Assembly (NCBI RefSeq): GCF_023205095.1
Contig: NZ_CP046242.1
Coordinates: 2,965,001 to 3,029,000 of the forward strand
Origin: Bizionia sp. M204
Lineage (GTDB): Bacteria; Bacteroidota; Bacteroidia; Flavobacteriales; Flavobacteriaceae
Reading direction: 5' to 3'
Length of the DNA: 64,000 bases
The notes under the pieces were generated by a model. It was given only the letters and a program-made list of their open reading frames with translations, did not search any database and was not told the DNA's origin. The translations under genes and the position numbers were made by a program. Shown piece after piece: positions 27,611-36,180 of the stretch. The first letter of the stretch is position 1, and every line of letters starts with the position of its first letter.

Positions 27611-28648
27611 ATGTATCAATTAGAAGAAAAAATATGGTTTTGGGTGTTAGCCGTTATTCCGGTAATTATGCTCCTATATTTGGTGCTTCAATTTTGGAAA
27701 AAGCGCGCTCAAAATAAGTTTGCAGATAAACGTTTGTTAAAACGCTTAAGTCCAAACCAATCTGGATTTAAAACCGTTTTAAAAGTACTTGTTTTAAGTC
27801 TGGCATTTGCTTGTTTAGCCATAGCATTGGTAAACCCTAAAATTGGAACCAAATTAGAAACCGTTAAGCGTGAAGGCGTTGATATTGTTTTTGCCGTAGA
27901 TGTTTCCAAAAGTATGTTAGCCGAAGATATTGCGCCCAACCGTTTAGAAAAATCTAAACAGCTTGTTACCCAAATCATCAATAACTTGGCTGGAGATCGT
28001 GTGGGTATTATTGCTTATGCGGGCAAGGCCTTTCCACAATTACCAATTACCACGGATTATGCCTCTGCAAAAATGTTTTTACAAGGTATGAATACGGATA
28101 TGTTATCATCTCAAGGAACCGCTATTAATGAAGCCATTGAACTTTCTAAAACCTATTATGATGACGAGCAACAAACCAATCGTGTTTTGATAATTATTTC
28201 AGATGGTGAAGATCATTCTGAATTATCACAAAATGTGGCAGCAGAGGCTAATGAAGAAGGTATTAGGATTTTTACTGTTGGGGTTGGCGATGTAAAAGGC
28301 GGACCCATTCCTATTAAAAGAAATGGCGTTGTTCTTAATTATAAAAAAGACAATAATGGTGAAACAGTTATTACAAAATTAGATGAAAATAATTTGAAGA
28401 AGATTGCTGAAGAAGCCAATGGAACCTATATAAACGGACGTAATACAAACAACGTTGTAGAGCAGATTACCGATATATTAAACGGTATGGATAAACAAGA
28501 ATATGAAGCCAAGCAATTTGCAGATTTTAAAGATCAATTTCAGTGGTTTTTAGGCTTTGCTATATTCTTCTTATTTATCGATATTTTCTTATTAGAACGC
28601 AAAACGGCTTGGCTAAAACGTCTCAATTTATTCAATGAAAACTTTTAA
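27611..28648 (+). CDS. batB: BatB, VWA domain membrane protein
   Basis: This 345-aa paralogue of BatA has the same layout: two N-terminal membrane segments (about 9-28 and 55-74), a VWA domain with DVSKS at D97, and IIISDGEDHSE, then a C-terminal membrane segment (about 313-330) and a basic tail. The two VWA proteins probably form a heteromeric complex. It lies 55 bp after batA, with a short TTCCC/GGGAA hairpin between them, and is followed by batC. Confidence 0.9.
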   Translation: MYQLEEKIWFWVLAVIPVIMLLYLVLQFWKKRAQNKFADKRLLKRLSPNQSGFKTVLKVLVLSLAFACLAIALVNPKIGTKLETVKREGVDIVFAVDVSKSMLAEDIAPNRLEKSKQLVTQIINNLAGDRVGIIAYAGKAFPQLPITTDYASAKMFLQGMNTDMLSSQGTAINEAIELSKTYYDDEQQTNRVLIIISDGEDHSELSQNVAAEANEEGIRIFTVGVGDVKGGPIPIKRNGVVLNYKKDNNGETVITKLDENNLKKIAEEANGTYINGRNTNNVVEQITDILNGMDKQEYEAKQFADFKDQFQWFLGFAIFFLFIDIFLLERKTAWLKRLNLFNENF

Positions 28649-28719
28649 AATTTTCAGAAATAATTTATAGAATTTTTAACGCATTAACAGTCAGTAGTTT
28701 TATACTTTTAAAGGCACCA

Positions 28720-29574
28720 ATGAAAAACCTATTTTTTTACATATTCGCCCTAATTTCGGTGGCTTCTTTTTCGCAAGAAGAAGATAAAGCTGCCCAATTA
28801 AAAGCCGCTAAAAATGCGAACAATCTCGTCTTTGAAGGAAATGACCTTTTAGGAAATGACGATTTTGTTTCTGCTGAAATGGCTTACCGTCAGGCTATCT
28901 CTGAATCTTCAACGGAAACTGTAGGTGTTTATAATTTAGGAACCTCGCAAATTTTAGAAGGTAATTTAGAAGAAGCCTTATACCAATTGCAAAAATCAGC
29001 TAAAGCAGCCACGTCTAAATCTGAAAAACATCAAGCCTTTCATAACATTGGAAATATATTAATGACCAATAAAAAATGTAAAGAAGCTGTTGAAGCCTAC
29101 AAAAATGCCTTGCGAAACAATCCAACAGATGATGAATCGCGATACAATTTAGCATTAGCACAAGAGTGTGCCAAGCAACAGGAAGACCAAAACCAGGACG
29201 AGGACAAAGACCAAGATAAGCAGGACGAAAATAAAGACGAGAACAAGGACGACCAAAAGGACAAAGATAAGGATAAGGAAGGCGACCAGGACGACCAGAA
29301 AGATAAAGGCGATCAAGATAAAAAGGAAGGCGACGACAAAGAGGATGAAGATGGCAAGCCTAAAGATGATGAAAAAGACAAAGGCAAAGAAAATCAAGAT
29401 CCTGGGAAAGATAAGGAACAGCAACAACCACCGCAGCCTCAACCGGGACAAATGTCGCCACAGCAAATGAAAAACCTGCTAGAAGCTATGAACAATCAAG
29501 AGTCTAAAGTGCAGGAAAAAATGAATGCCGAGAAACAGAAAGGCGTTAAAGTTCAAACTGAAAAAGATTGGTAA
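28720..29574 (+). CDS. batC: BatC, TPR protein with charged low-complexity tail
   Basis: This 284-aa protein has a signal peptide (LFFYIFALISVASFS), about three TPR units between residues 30 and 148, then an Asp/Lys/Glu/Gln-rich tract of roughly 80 residues (about 148-230) and a Pro/Gln segment PPQPQPGQMSPQQ before the C-terminal helix. The periplasmic TPR part probably binds BatA or BatB. The low-complexity tract creates long spurious frames on both strands. It lies 71 bp after batB. Confidence 0.88.
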   Translation: MKNLFFYIFALISVASFSQEEDKAAQLKAAKNANNLVFEGNDLLGNDDFVSAEMAYRQAISESSTETVGVYNLGTSQILEGNLEEALYQLQKSAKAATSKSEKHQAFHNIGNILMTNKKCKEAVEAYKNALRNNPTDDESRYNLALAQECAKQQEDQNQDEDKDQDKQDENKDENKDDQKDKDKDKEGDQDDQKDKGDQDKKEGDDKEDEDGKPKDDEKDKGKENQDPGKDKEQQQPPQPQPGQMSPQQMKNLLEAMNNQESKVQEKMNAEKQKGVKVQTEKDW

Positions 29575-29613
29575 TTCGGTTACAAAATAATTAGAAGCGG
29601 ATAGAACGATATC

Positions 29614-31386
29614 ATGAAACTTATAAAACACATTACAGTTATTTTACTAGTGCTATCAAGTACGTTGGCTAGTGCTCAAATAACCTTTGAATCTAAAGTT
29701 AGCAAAAAACGACTTGGAATTAATGAGCGATTACGCGTTGATTTCGAAATGAATAAAGATGGTGATAATTTTAATCCACCAGACTTTACTAATTTCACGG
29801 TTGTTGGTGGTCCAAATCAAGCCGTAAGTTATGCGTATGCTAATGGAAAACGAACCTATTCTAAAACCTACAGTTATTTTTTAGCACCAAAACGTCAAGG
29901 AACGTTTACAATTAATCAGGCTGTGATAGAAATTGACGGTGAAACTTATAAAACTACGCCCATTTCTGTTGTCGTTACAGGTGCTGTTGAAACACCTAAA
30001 GATGGCAATAATGCCGATTATATTGCTTCCGAAAACATTCATCTGGTTGCCGAAATTTCAGATGATAAACCGTTTCTAAATGAAGCGATAACCGTTGTGT
30101 ATAAATTATACGTTTCACCAGATACAGGTGTTAGTAATTGGCGCGAAATTGACAATCCTAAATACAGTGATTTTTGGAGTCAGAACATAGATATCCGACA
30201 ACTAAAAGTGCAAAATGGGACCTATAAAGGGGAAGATTATCGCTATGTGGTATTGCGCAAAACGGTATTATATCCACAAAAAACAGGTGAATTAGAAATT
30301 GAACCATTAAGTTTAGATATTACGGTTGAGGTTCCAACAAACCGACGCGATATTTTTGGTGGTCGTCTCATGCAACAAGCGCACAAAACAGTGTCAGCAG
30401 GTAAACGAACTATTAACGTGAAACCACTTCCAGAACAAGGAAAACCAACAGATTTTACAGGTGCTGTGGGCGATTTTAACTTTAAAGTCACCACATCTAA
30501 ATCGTCATTAAATGCGACGGAATCTTTACAAGCTACAGTAGAAGTATCAGGTTCTGGGAATTTGAAATTATTTCAATTGCCTAAATTAAATTTGCCAAGC
30601 TCATTGGAAGTTTATGAGCCTGAGCATGCGGAAGATGTACGGACCAATTTAAACGGCATGCAAGGACGTATTTCAGATAGTTATACGGTTGTACCGCAAT
30701 TTAAAGGAAAATATCCAATCCCGAATATCTCTTTTTCTTATTTCGATTTAAAAACAGAATCCTATAAAACCATTAATTCCAACGAGATAGTTATTGATGT
30801 GTTGCAAGGTCCAACAAGCCAAACAGGTAATCAAGATATTACTGCAGTTGGCGGTGATAAGCAGCGTGTGGTATTAAATAGTAATCAGTTTGCATTTATA
30901 AAAACGAGCACGAATTTTACAAGTACCAAACCTGATCACTTTTTTAAATCTACAGGGTTTTGGGCAGCGCTTTTAATGCCCTTTTTAGCAATACCTATGG
31001 TTATTGTGTTCAAGAAAAATAAGGATAAACGAGATGCTGATGTATTTGGAAATAAAATTCGTAAAGCAGATAAGCTAGCCAAGAAATACTTAAGCGAGGC
31101 CAAAAAAGCGCTCGGTCAAAAAGAAGCATTTTATGTGGCATTAGAAAAAGCCTTACACAACTATTTAAAGGCAACCGTTCATATTGAAACAAGCGATTTA
31201 AGTAAGGATAAGATTCAAGAGTTGCTGCATAAAGGCAGTGTAAGCCAAGAAACTATTACTGGTTTTGTGGCCATTTTAAAAAACTGCGAATTGGCGCGTT
31301 ACACACCAATTACACAGGTGGAAATGGAACAAGATTATGAGCGTGCAGCGCAAACAATTTCAAAAATTGATAAAGAATTAAAATAG
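29614..31386 (+). CDS. batD: BatD, oxygen-tolerance family protein
   Basis: This 590-aa protein has a signal peptide (HITVILLVLSSTLASAQ), repeated immunoglobulin-like BatD domains in the periplasm (starting ITFESKVSKKRLGIN), one membrane segment near 450-468 (FWAALLMPFLAIPMVIVF) and a cytoplasmic helical tail. BatD proteins belong to the oxygen-tolerance family. The cytoplasmic tail has the same style as the 554-aa protein earlier in the operon. It ends 2 bp before batE. Confidence 0.9.
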   Translation: MKLIKHITVILLVLSSTLASAQITFESKVSKKRLGINERLRVDFEMNKDGDNFNPPDFTNFTVVGGPNQAVSYAYANGKRTYSKTYSYFLAPKRQGTFTINQAVIEIDGETYKTTPISVVVTGAVETPKDGNNADYIASENIHLVAEISDDKPFLNEAITVVYKLYVSPDTGVSNWREIDNPKYSDFWSQNIDIRQLKVQNGTYKGEDYRYVVLRKTVLYPQKTGELEIEPLSLDITVEVPTNRRDIFGGRLMQQAHKTVSAGKRTINVKPLPEQGKPTDFTGAVGDFNFKVTTSKSSLNATESLQATVEVSGSGNLKLFQLPKLNLPSSLEVYEPEHAEDVRTNLNGMQGRISDSYTVVPQFKGKYPIPNISFSYFDLKTESYKTINSNEIVIDVLQGPTSQTGNQDITAVGGDKQRVVLNSNQFAFIKTSTNFTSTKPDHFFKSTGFWAALLMPFLAIPMVIVFKKNKDKRDADVFGNKIRKADKLAKKYLSEAKKALGQKEAFYVALEKALHNYLKATVHIETSDLSKDKIQELLHKGSVSQETITGFVAILKNCELARYTPITQVEMEQDYERAAQTISKIDKELK

Positions 31387-31388
31387 AT

Positions 31389-32171
31389 ATGTTACAGATA
31401 ATGCAACTTCATAAAACATATTTTCTCACGCTATTAATAGCTTTAATTAGCTTGTGTTCCCTTGGTCAAAACATGCAATTGTTTGAGCAAGCCAACACCT
31501 TATATAACGATGCTAAATACGAAGAAGCTATAAGCAAATACCAACAAATTTTGGATACAGATATGCATTCAGCAGAGCTGTATTTTAATCTAGCCAATGC
31601 ACATTATAAACTCAACCATATTGCGCCAAGTATTTTTTATTATGAAAAAGCCTTGCAATTAGCACCTAATGATGCTGAAATTAATCAAAATATAGCGTTT
31701 GCAAAAAACATGACCTTAGATGCTATTGATGTGGTTCCAGAAGTTGGCGTTTCCAAAGTTATTAATCAGGTTTCAAACGCTGTAAGTTTTGATGCTTGGG
31801 CCATTTTGGCCATCTGCTTTGTGTTTTTAGCTGTATTTTCTTTTATTAATTATTATTTGGCAAAAGGAACCAAAACAAAGCGTTTTTCTTTTACAGTAGG
31901 ATTTATTGGACTGTTTTTAATGTTAGGATCAGTCGTATCAGCTTTCAATAAGTACGATTTAGATAAAAACAACAATCCAGCCATTGTATTTGCTCAAGAA
32001 AGTCAAATAAAAAGTGAACCTAACTTAAGAAGCACGGAAGCTTTTGTACTCCATGAAGGAACTAAAGTACAGGTTTTAGATACCGTAGAAAATTGGAAGA
32101 AAATTAAATTGACGGATGGCAAAACTGGATGGATTCCGGCTACAGATATTAAATTATTAAAGAAATTTTAA
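31389..32171 (+). CDS. batE: BatE, TPR and SH3-like protein
   Basis: This 260-aa protein has a signal peptide (TLLIALISLCSLG), two TPR units (about 30-105), two membrane segments (about 133-153 and 163-183) and a C-terminal SH3b domain (IKSEPNLRSTEAFVLHEG region to the GWIPATDIKLL end). It closes the Bat operon. The SH3-like domain may touch peptidoglycan or a partner protein. There is no strong terminator after it. Confidence 0.88.
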   Translation: MLQIMQLHKTYFLTLLIALISLCSLGQNMQLFEQANTLYNDAKYEEAISKYQQILDTDMHSAELYFNLANAHYKLNHIAPSIFYYEKALQLAPNDAEINQNIAFAKNMTLDAIDVVPEVGVSKVINQVSNAVSFDAWAILAICFVFLAVFSFINYYLAKGTKTKRFSFTVGFIGLFLMLGSVVSAFNKYDLDKNNNPAIVFAQESQIKSEPNLRSTEAFVLHEGTKVQVLDTVENWKKIKLTDGKTGWIPATDIKLLKKF

Positions 32172-32205
32172 ATCTAATTTAACGTTAATAAAATATTGAA
32201 AATAA

Positions 32206-32213
32206 TATATTTG
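32206..32213 (+). promoter_or_regulatory. Candidate -7 promoter element
   Basis: TATATTTG followed by C matches the Bacteroidota -7 consensus, 17 bp ahead of the ATG at 32231. It suggests a new transcription unit after the Bat operon. Confidence 0.55.
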
Positions 32214-32230
32214 CCATCCAATATCATTAC

Positions 32231-32518
32231 ATGAGTAAAAAAACTATTGCAATTTTGTTTTCTATTTTATTTGTGGCGTTCATTTCAGCGCCATCAATAA
32301 TTGTTGCAGTAGACGAAAATGTAGATGTATCTATATTCTATAGCATTACGGAAGAAGAAAATGAAAATTTTAAATTCCCGCTCTTTAATAGTGATTTTAA
32401 TGAACTAGAGAATTTATACGCTACAAATGCTCAAGATTATTTGGGGTATTATTTCAAGAATTATTCAAAACCCCATTTAAATCTCATTTCACCTCCACCC
32501 GATTACAACATCATATAA
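32231..32518 (+). CDS. Small exported or membrane-anchored protein of unknown function
   Basis: I do not recognise this 95-aa protein. It has a clear hydrophobic N-terminus (IAILFSILFVAFISAPSIIVA), then an acidic region with EEENENFKFP and a C-terminal PPPDY segment. It is probably a signal-anchored or secreted protein. It has its own -7 element and is followed by a terminator-like palindrome before the SulP gene, so a functional link with bicarbonate uptake is only positional. Confidence 0.65.
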   Translation: MSKKTIAILFSILFVAFISAPSIIVAVDENVDVSIFYSITEEENENFKFPLFNSDFNELENLYATNAQDYLGYYFKNYSKPHLNLISPPPDYNII

Positions 32519-32528
32519 TTTCGTGATT

Positions 32529-32553
32529 GGCTAATTAATTAGCCTCGTTTTTT
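32529..32553 (+). terminator. Terminator-like palindrome before the SulP gene
   Basis: GGCTAATTAATTAGCC (32529-32544) is a perfect 16-bp palindrome that can fold with a GGCTA/TAGCC stem. TCG and then a run of T follow. It lies 10 bp after the small gene and 50 bp ahead of the SulP start. Confidence 0.5.
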
Positions 32554-32602
32554 ATTAACTCTTCTAGTCTGAAACGGATTAGAAGCGCAATTATTTATAT
32601 GT

Positions 32603-34195
32603 ATGTTTAAAAATATTAAAAGCGACTTACCAGCGAGTATTGTCGTGTTTTTTGTTGCCTTACCTTTATGTTTAGGTATAGCTCTTGCCAGCGGAGCGCC
32701 CTTGTTTTCGGGATTAATAGCTGGTATTATTGGAGGAATTGTTGTTGGTGGTTTAAGCGGCTCTAAAATAGGTGTAAGTGGGCCTGCAGCGGGTTTAGCG
32801 GCCATTGTTTTAACTGCTATTGGAACTCTTGGCGGTTATGAAAACTTTTTAGTAGCCGTTGTTTTAGGTGGTGCTATTCAGTTAGTATTTGGAGTTTTAA
32901 AAGCGGGTATTATTGGGTACTATTTCCCATCTTCCGTAATTAAAGGTATGCTAACTGGGATTGGAATTATCATTATTTTAAAGCAAATACCTAACTTTTT
33001 TGGTTATGATGAAGCATCAGCTTGGGATTTAGAGTTTTTTGAAATTGATGGTGGAAATACCTTTTCTGAACTTTTTGCGGTGTTAAGTAACATTCACCCT
33101 GGAGCGGCTTTAATAGGAATAGTTAGTTTGTTATTACTTGTATTTTGGGAGAAAATATTAAGCAAAAAATCAAAGCTTTTTGAACTGATACAAGGACCAT
33201 TTGTTGTGGTGGTTTTAGGAATTGTTTTTTATACACTTTTTCAAGATCATGACTTTCTTTCCATTGGAAATAAACACATGGTTAGTGTTCCAATTCCGGA
33301 AAATGCTACCGATTTTTTAAATCAATTTAGCTTTCCAAATTTTTCAGTAATTACCAATGTGGATGTGTGGGTAACGGCCTTTACTATTGCCTTGGTGGCA
33401 AGTTTAGAAACGTTGTTATGTGTGGAAGCTTCGGATAAAATTGATCCAAATAAAAACGTGACACCAACCAATAGAGAACTATTGGCACAAGGGACAGGAA
33501 ATATGATTTCGGGGTTAATTGGTGGTTTGCCAATAACACAGGTAATCGTTAGAAGTTCGGCTAATATTCAGTCGGGTGGAAAAAGCAAATTATCAACTAT
33601 TTTACATGGCCTTTTATTGTTAATTTCAGTGGTATTAATTCCTAAATTACTCAATATGATTCCCCTATCTGTTTTAGCCGCCATTCTTTTGCTTGTTGGT
33701 TATAAGCTGGCTAAACCAACCTTATTTAAAGATATGTATAATTTAGGTTGGAAACAATGGGTACCCTTTATTGTTACGGTTGTGGGTATAGTGTTTACGG
33801 ATTTGTTGTTTGGCATTGGATTAGGATTAATGGTTGGTGTTGTAGTTATTCTCTTAAAAAGTTACCAAAATTCGCACTTTCTTCATATTGAAGATAAGAG
33901 CAATGGAAAACATAAAATAAAAATGACACTTGCTGAAGAAGTAACCTTCTTTAATAAAGGAGCTATTCTTAAAGAATTGGAGAGTTTGCCAAGAGACACG
34001 TATTTAGAACTAGACCTTATTAATACAAGATATTTAGATCATGATATCATTGAGATTTTAGAAGATTTCCTGTATAAAGCGGAAGAACGAAATATTAGTA
34101 TAAAGCTTTTATCTAAACGTGGTATTGTTGAAAATCCATCTAGTTTTATTTCATTTTTCAATGAAAATCAGAAATCAAAAATAAGCTTAAGTTAA
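32603..34195 (+). CDS. SulP family anion transporter
   Basis: This 530-aa inner-membrane permease has 10 or more hydrophobic segments typical of SulP/SLC26 (ADLPASIVV-like start ending in ASGAPLFSGLIAG, and GPAAGLAAIVL) and a C-terminal STAS domain (about 450-530). The family transports sulfate, bicarbonate or other anions. The carbonic anhydrase gene 184 bp downstream on the same strand suggests bicarbonate, as in known SulP-carbonic anhydrase pairs, but the substrate is inferred. Confidence 0.9.
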   Translation: MFKNIKSDLPASIVVFFVALPLCLGIALASGAPLFSGLIAGIIGGIVVGGLSGSKIGVSGPAAGLAAIVLTAIGTLGGYENFLVAVVLGGAIQLVFGVLKAGIIGYYFPSSVIKGMLTGIGIIIILKQIPNFFGYDEASAWDLEFFEIDGGNTFSELFAVLSNIHPGAALIGIVSLLLLVFWEKILSKKSKLFELIQGPFVVVVLGIVFYTLFQDHDFLSIGNKHMVSVPIPENATDFLNQFSFPNFSVITNVDVWVTAFTIALVASLETLLCVEASDKIDPNKNVTPTNRELLAQGTGNMISGLIGGLPITQVIVRSSANIQSGGKSKLSTILHGLLLLISVVLIPKLLNMIPLSVLAAILLLVGYKLAKPTLFKDMYNLGWKQWVPFIVTVVGIVFTDLLFGIGLGLMVGVVVILLKSYQNSHFLHIEDKSNGKHKIKMTLAEEVTFFNKGAILKELESLPRDTYLELDLINTRYLDHDIIEILEDFLYKAEERNISIKLLSKRGIVENPSSFISFFNENQKSKISLS

Positions 34196-34379
34196 TTCAA
34201 ATAAACCTTAAAAAATTAAAACCGTTTAAACATTGGCCCGTTACGATATTTAAAAAAATGTGACGAGAACGTATTGAAAGCATTGCAAAATAAATGCGTC
34301 GTCCTTATAATTTTTAATACTTTTAGCGTGTGAAAACAATGTCTTAAACAAAATTGTATACTATTAAATATTAAAATTT

Positions 34380-35006
34380 ATGAATTTAAAAACAGTTTTC
34401 GAAAACAATAAGTCCTGGATTCAGGGCAAACTAGATGTTAGTTCAGATTATTTTAAAGATTTAAGTGATGGGCAAAATCCAGAACTTTTATATATAGGAT
34501 GTTCTGACAGTCGTGTTACGGCTGAAGAATTAATGGGTGCAGCTCCTGGAGAAGTTTTTGTACACAGAAATATTGCTAATATGGTAATTAGTATAGACCT
34601 TAATGTCATGTCTGTAGTAAACTATGCCATTGACCATCTTAAAGTTAAGCATGTTATTGTTTGTGGTCATTATGCTTGCGGTGGTGTGAAAGCCGCTATG
34701 CAGTCTGCAGATTTAGGGATTTTAAATCCATGGTTGCGTAATATTCGGGATGTATATAGAATTCACAGAGTGGAACTAAATGCTATTGAATGTGAAGACA
34801 AGCGTTATGATAGATTGGTTGAACTTAATGTGCAAGAACAGTGTGTCAACTTAATTAAAACAGCTGCTGTGCAAAAAGCGGTTCGTGATAGAGGGTTAGA
34901 AGTTCATGGTTGGGTTTTTGATATCCACACCGGAAAATTAATTGATTTAAAAATTGACCTTGAAAAATATCTTGATGATATTCAAGAGATTTATCATTTG
35001 GATTAA
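34380..35006 (+). CDS. Beta-class carbonic anhydrase
   Basis: The enzyme interconverts CO2 and bicarbonate. The 208-aa protein shows all beta-class zinc ligands: C41 in YIGCSDSRV, with the catalytic D43/R45 dyad, and H97 and C100 in VCGHYACGGV. It has no signal peptide, so it acts in the cytoplasm. The upstream SulP gene points to a joint role in inorganic carbon supply for carboxylation. It ends in a strong bidirectional terminator. Confidence 0.95.
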   Translation: MNLKTVFENNKSWIQGKLDVSSDYFKDLSDGQNPELLYIGCSDSRVTAEELMGAAPGEVFVHRNIANMVISIDLNVMSVVNYAIDHLKVKHVIVCGHYACGGVKAAMQSADLGILNPWLRNIRDVYRIHRVELNAIECEDKRYDRLVELNVQEQCVNLIKTAAVQKAVRDRGLEVHGWVFDIHTGKLIDLKIDLEKYLDDIQEIYHLD

Positions 35007-35010
35007 ATAA

Positions 35011-35043
35011 AAAAAGCCGCTTCAATTGAAGCGGCTTTTTTTT
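35011..35043. terminator. Bidirectional intrinsic terminator
   Basis: This is a perfect inverted repeat with 15-bp arms meeting at 35025/35026 (left arm ends GCCGCTTCAA, right arm begins TTGAAGCGGC). T-tracts lie on both sides. It serves the carbonic anhydrase gene and the convergent HmuY gene. Confidence 0.92.
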
Positions 35044-35074
35044 ATGGATAATCATTCTGAAAGCTGATGATAAC

Positions 35075-36166
35075 TTATTGTAATAGGCTATAAACAAATT
35101 CAGGATGGCCACGTTCTCCATCAGCATTTGTTAGTGCTAAAAATTTCAATTTGTATAAATTACCTTCTGTATCGTTAACTATGTAAAAAACATTTTCTTT
35201 TAGGGAAGGTAAAGTTCCTGGTCCACCACCGTTTCTCCAGCTACTTCCAATAGAACGTTGATCGTTACTAAAGTTTGTGTCTACAACATTGGCTAGTGTA
35301 AAGTTATCATAACTTAATTCGGTTTCCACATCGGTATCAATCATATAAGCCGTGGCATCTGCTTTACTATTATTTACTACAAAATCCGTGTAACCGTAAG
35401 CACCATATCCTGTAATTTCATTGGTAAACACGGTAAAGTTTAAATCCCATTCCGTTTTTGCAGGCTCCACGCTAACTTCAGATTCTGTATCAAAACTAAA
35501 AAACGTAAAATTGTAATTTGTGTCTTTAGAAATAGTCACGGTGTTATGAGTTGTAGCCTCTAAATCCGCATATTGTAAAACGTAATCGTTTCCGCTTTTA
35601 GTAACACGAATTTTTTTCCAGCCTCTTGGATTGCCTGAAACTTCTACGCTACCATTGGCTGGCGTTTCGGTGCTTACTTCATAACCTAAATTAACCAAAT
35701 ATACATGGTTTGAAATAGCATCATCAGAAATAGCCTTAATTACAGTCCCGTCAATATTACCAAAAGGTGCATCTATAAAACCAGCACTAACATCTTCAAA
35801 AGTACCTACGGCCACTTGCGGTTGTAAGGTTTGAACTTCGATGGATGATGCATTCACGGCATCAATATCTGAAGCAGAAAGTTCGGCAGCTGCCATATAA
35901 ATAGAACCATTTATGGCCACTCTAAAATCGGAACCTGAATAAAAACCTAAATCCCAAGTATCTCGTTGTACAGATGTTGTTGTGTTTGTGCTTAAATCAA
36001 TATAAATTTGATTAGGCTCGTTTGGACCTCCAATTTGAGGTGCAATTGAAGCACCCTCAATAACAACGTTAATAGGTCCTGATGGTGTGTTATCGTCGTC
36101 ACTACTACAACTAAAAGTAGTAAATAAAGCGACTGTAAATAGTGCAGATAAAAATTTGTTAATCAT
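35075..36166 (-). CDS. HmuY family heme-binding lipoprotein
   Basis: This 363-aa lipoprotein (signal ending FTTFSCSSDDD, Cys20) resembles the HmuY family, which captures heme at the outer-membrane surface and passes it to a TonB-dependent receptor. Repeated family features are visible: TWDLGFYSGSDFRV, KIRVTKSGNDYVLQYADL and WDLNFTVFTNEITG. Heme-coordinating residues cannot be assigned. It lies 14 bp downstream of the receptor gene in one operon, supporting the HmuR-HmuY model. Reduction of Fe(III) may be done by products of the divergent operon. Confidence 0.85.
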   Translation of the reverse strand: MINKFLSALFTVALFTTFSCSSDDDNTPSGPINVVIEGASIAPQIGGPNEPNQIYIDLSTNTTTSVQRDTWDLGFYSGSDFRVAINGSIYMAAAELSASDIDAVNASSIEVQTLQPQVAVGTFEDVSAGFIDAPFGNIDGTVIKAISDDAISNHVYLVNLGYEVSTETPANGSVEVSGNPRGWKKIRVTKSGNDYVLQYADLEATTHNTVTISKDTNYNFTFFSFDTESEVSVEPAKTEWDLNFTVFTNEITGYGAYGYTDFVVNNSKADATAYMIDTDVETELSYDNFTLANVVDTNFSNDQRSIGSSWRNGGGPGTLPSLKENVFYIVNDTEGNLYKLKFLALTNADGERGHPEFVYSLLQ

Positions 36167-36180
36167 AATATATATAGTGT

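Noticed and set aside
29155-29470. Long frames on both strands (103 aa minus, 100 aa plus)
   Set aside because: They arise from the Asp/Lys-rich low-complexity tract of batC and have repetitive Ile/Val/Leu or Lys/Thr/Arg composition.
34196-34379. Promoter candidates ahead of the carbonic anhydrase
   Set aside because: TACTTTTA (34318-34325) and TAATTTTT (34308-34315) lack the final G of the -7 consensus; too weak to list.
34855-35127. 90-aa minus-strand frame over the carbonic anhydrase 3' end
   Set aside because: It spans the bidirectional terminator and two genes; not a plausible gene.
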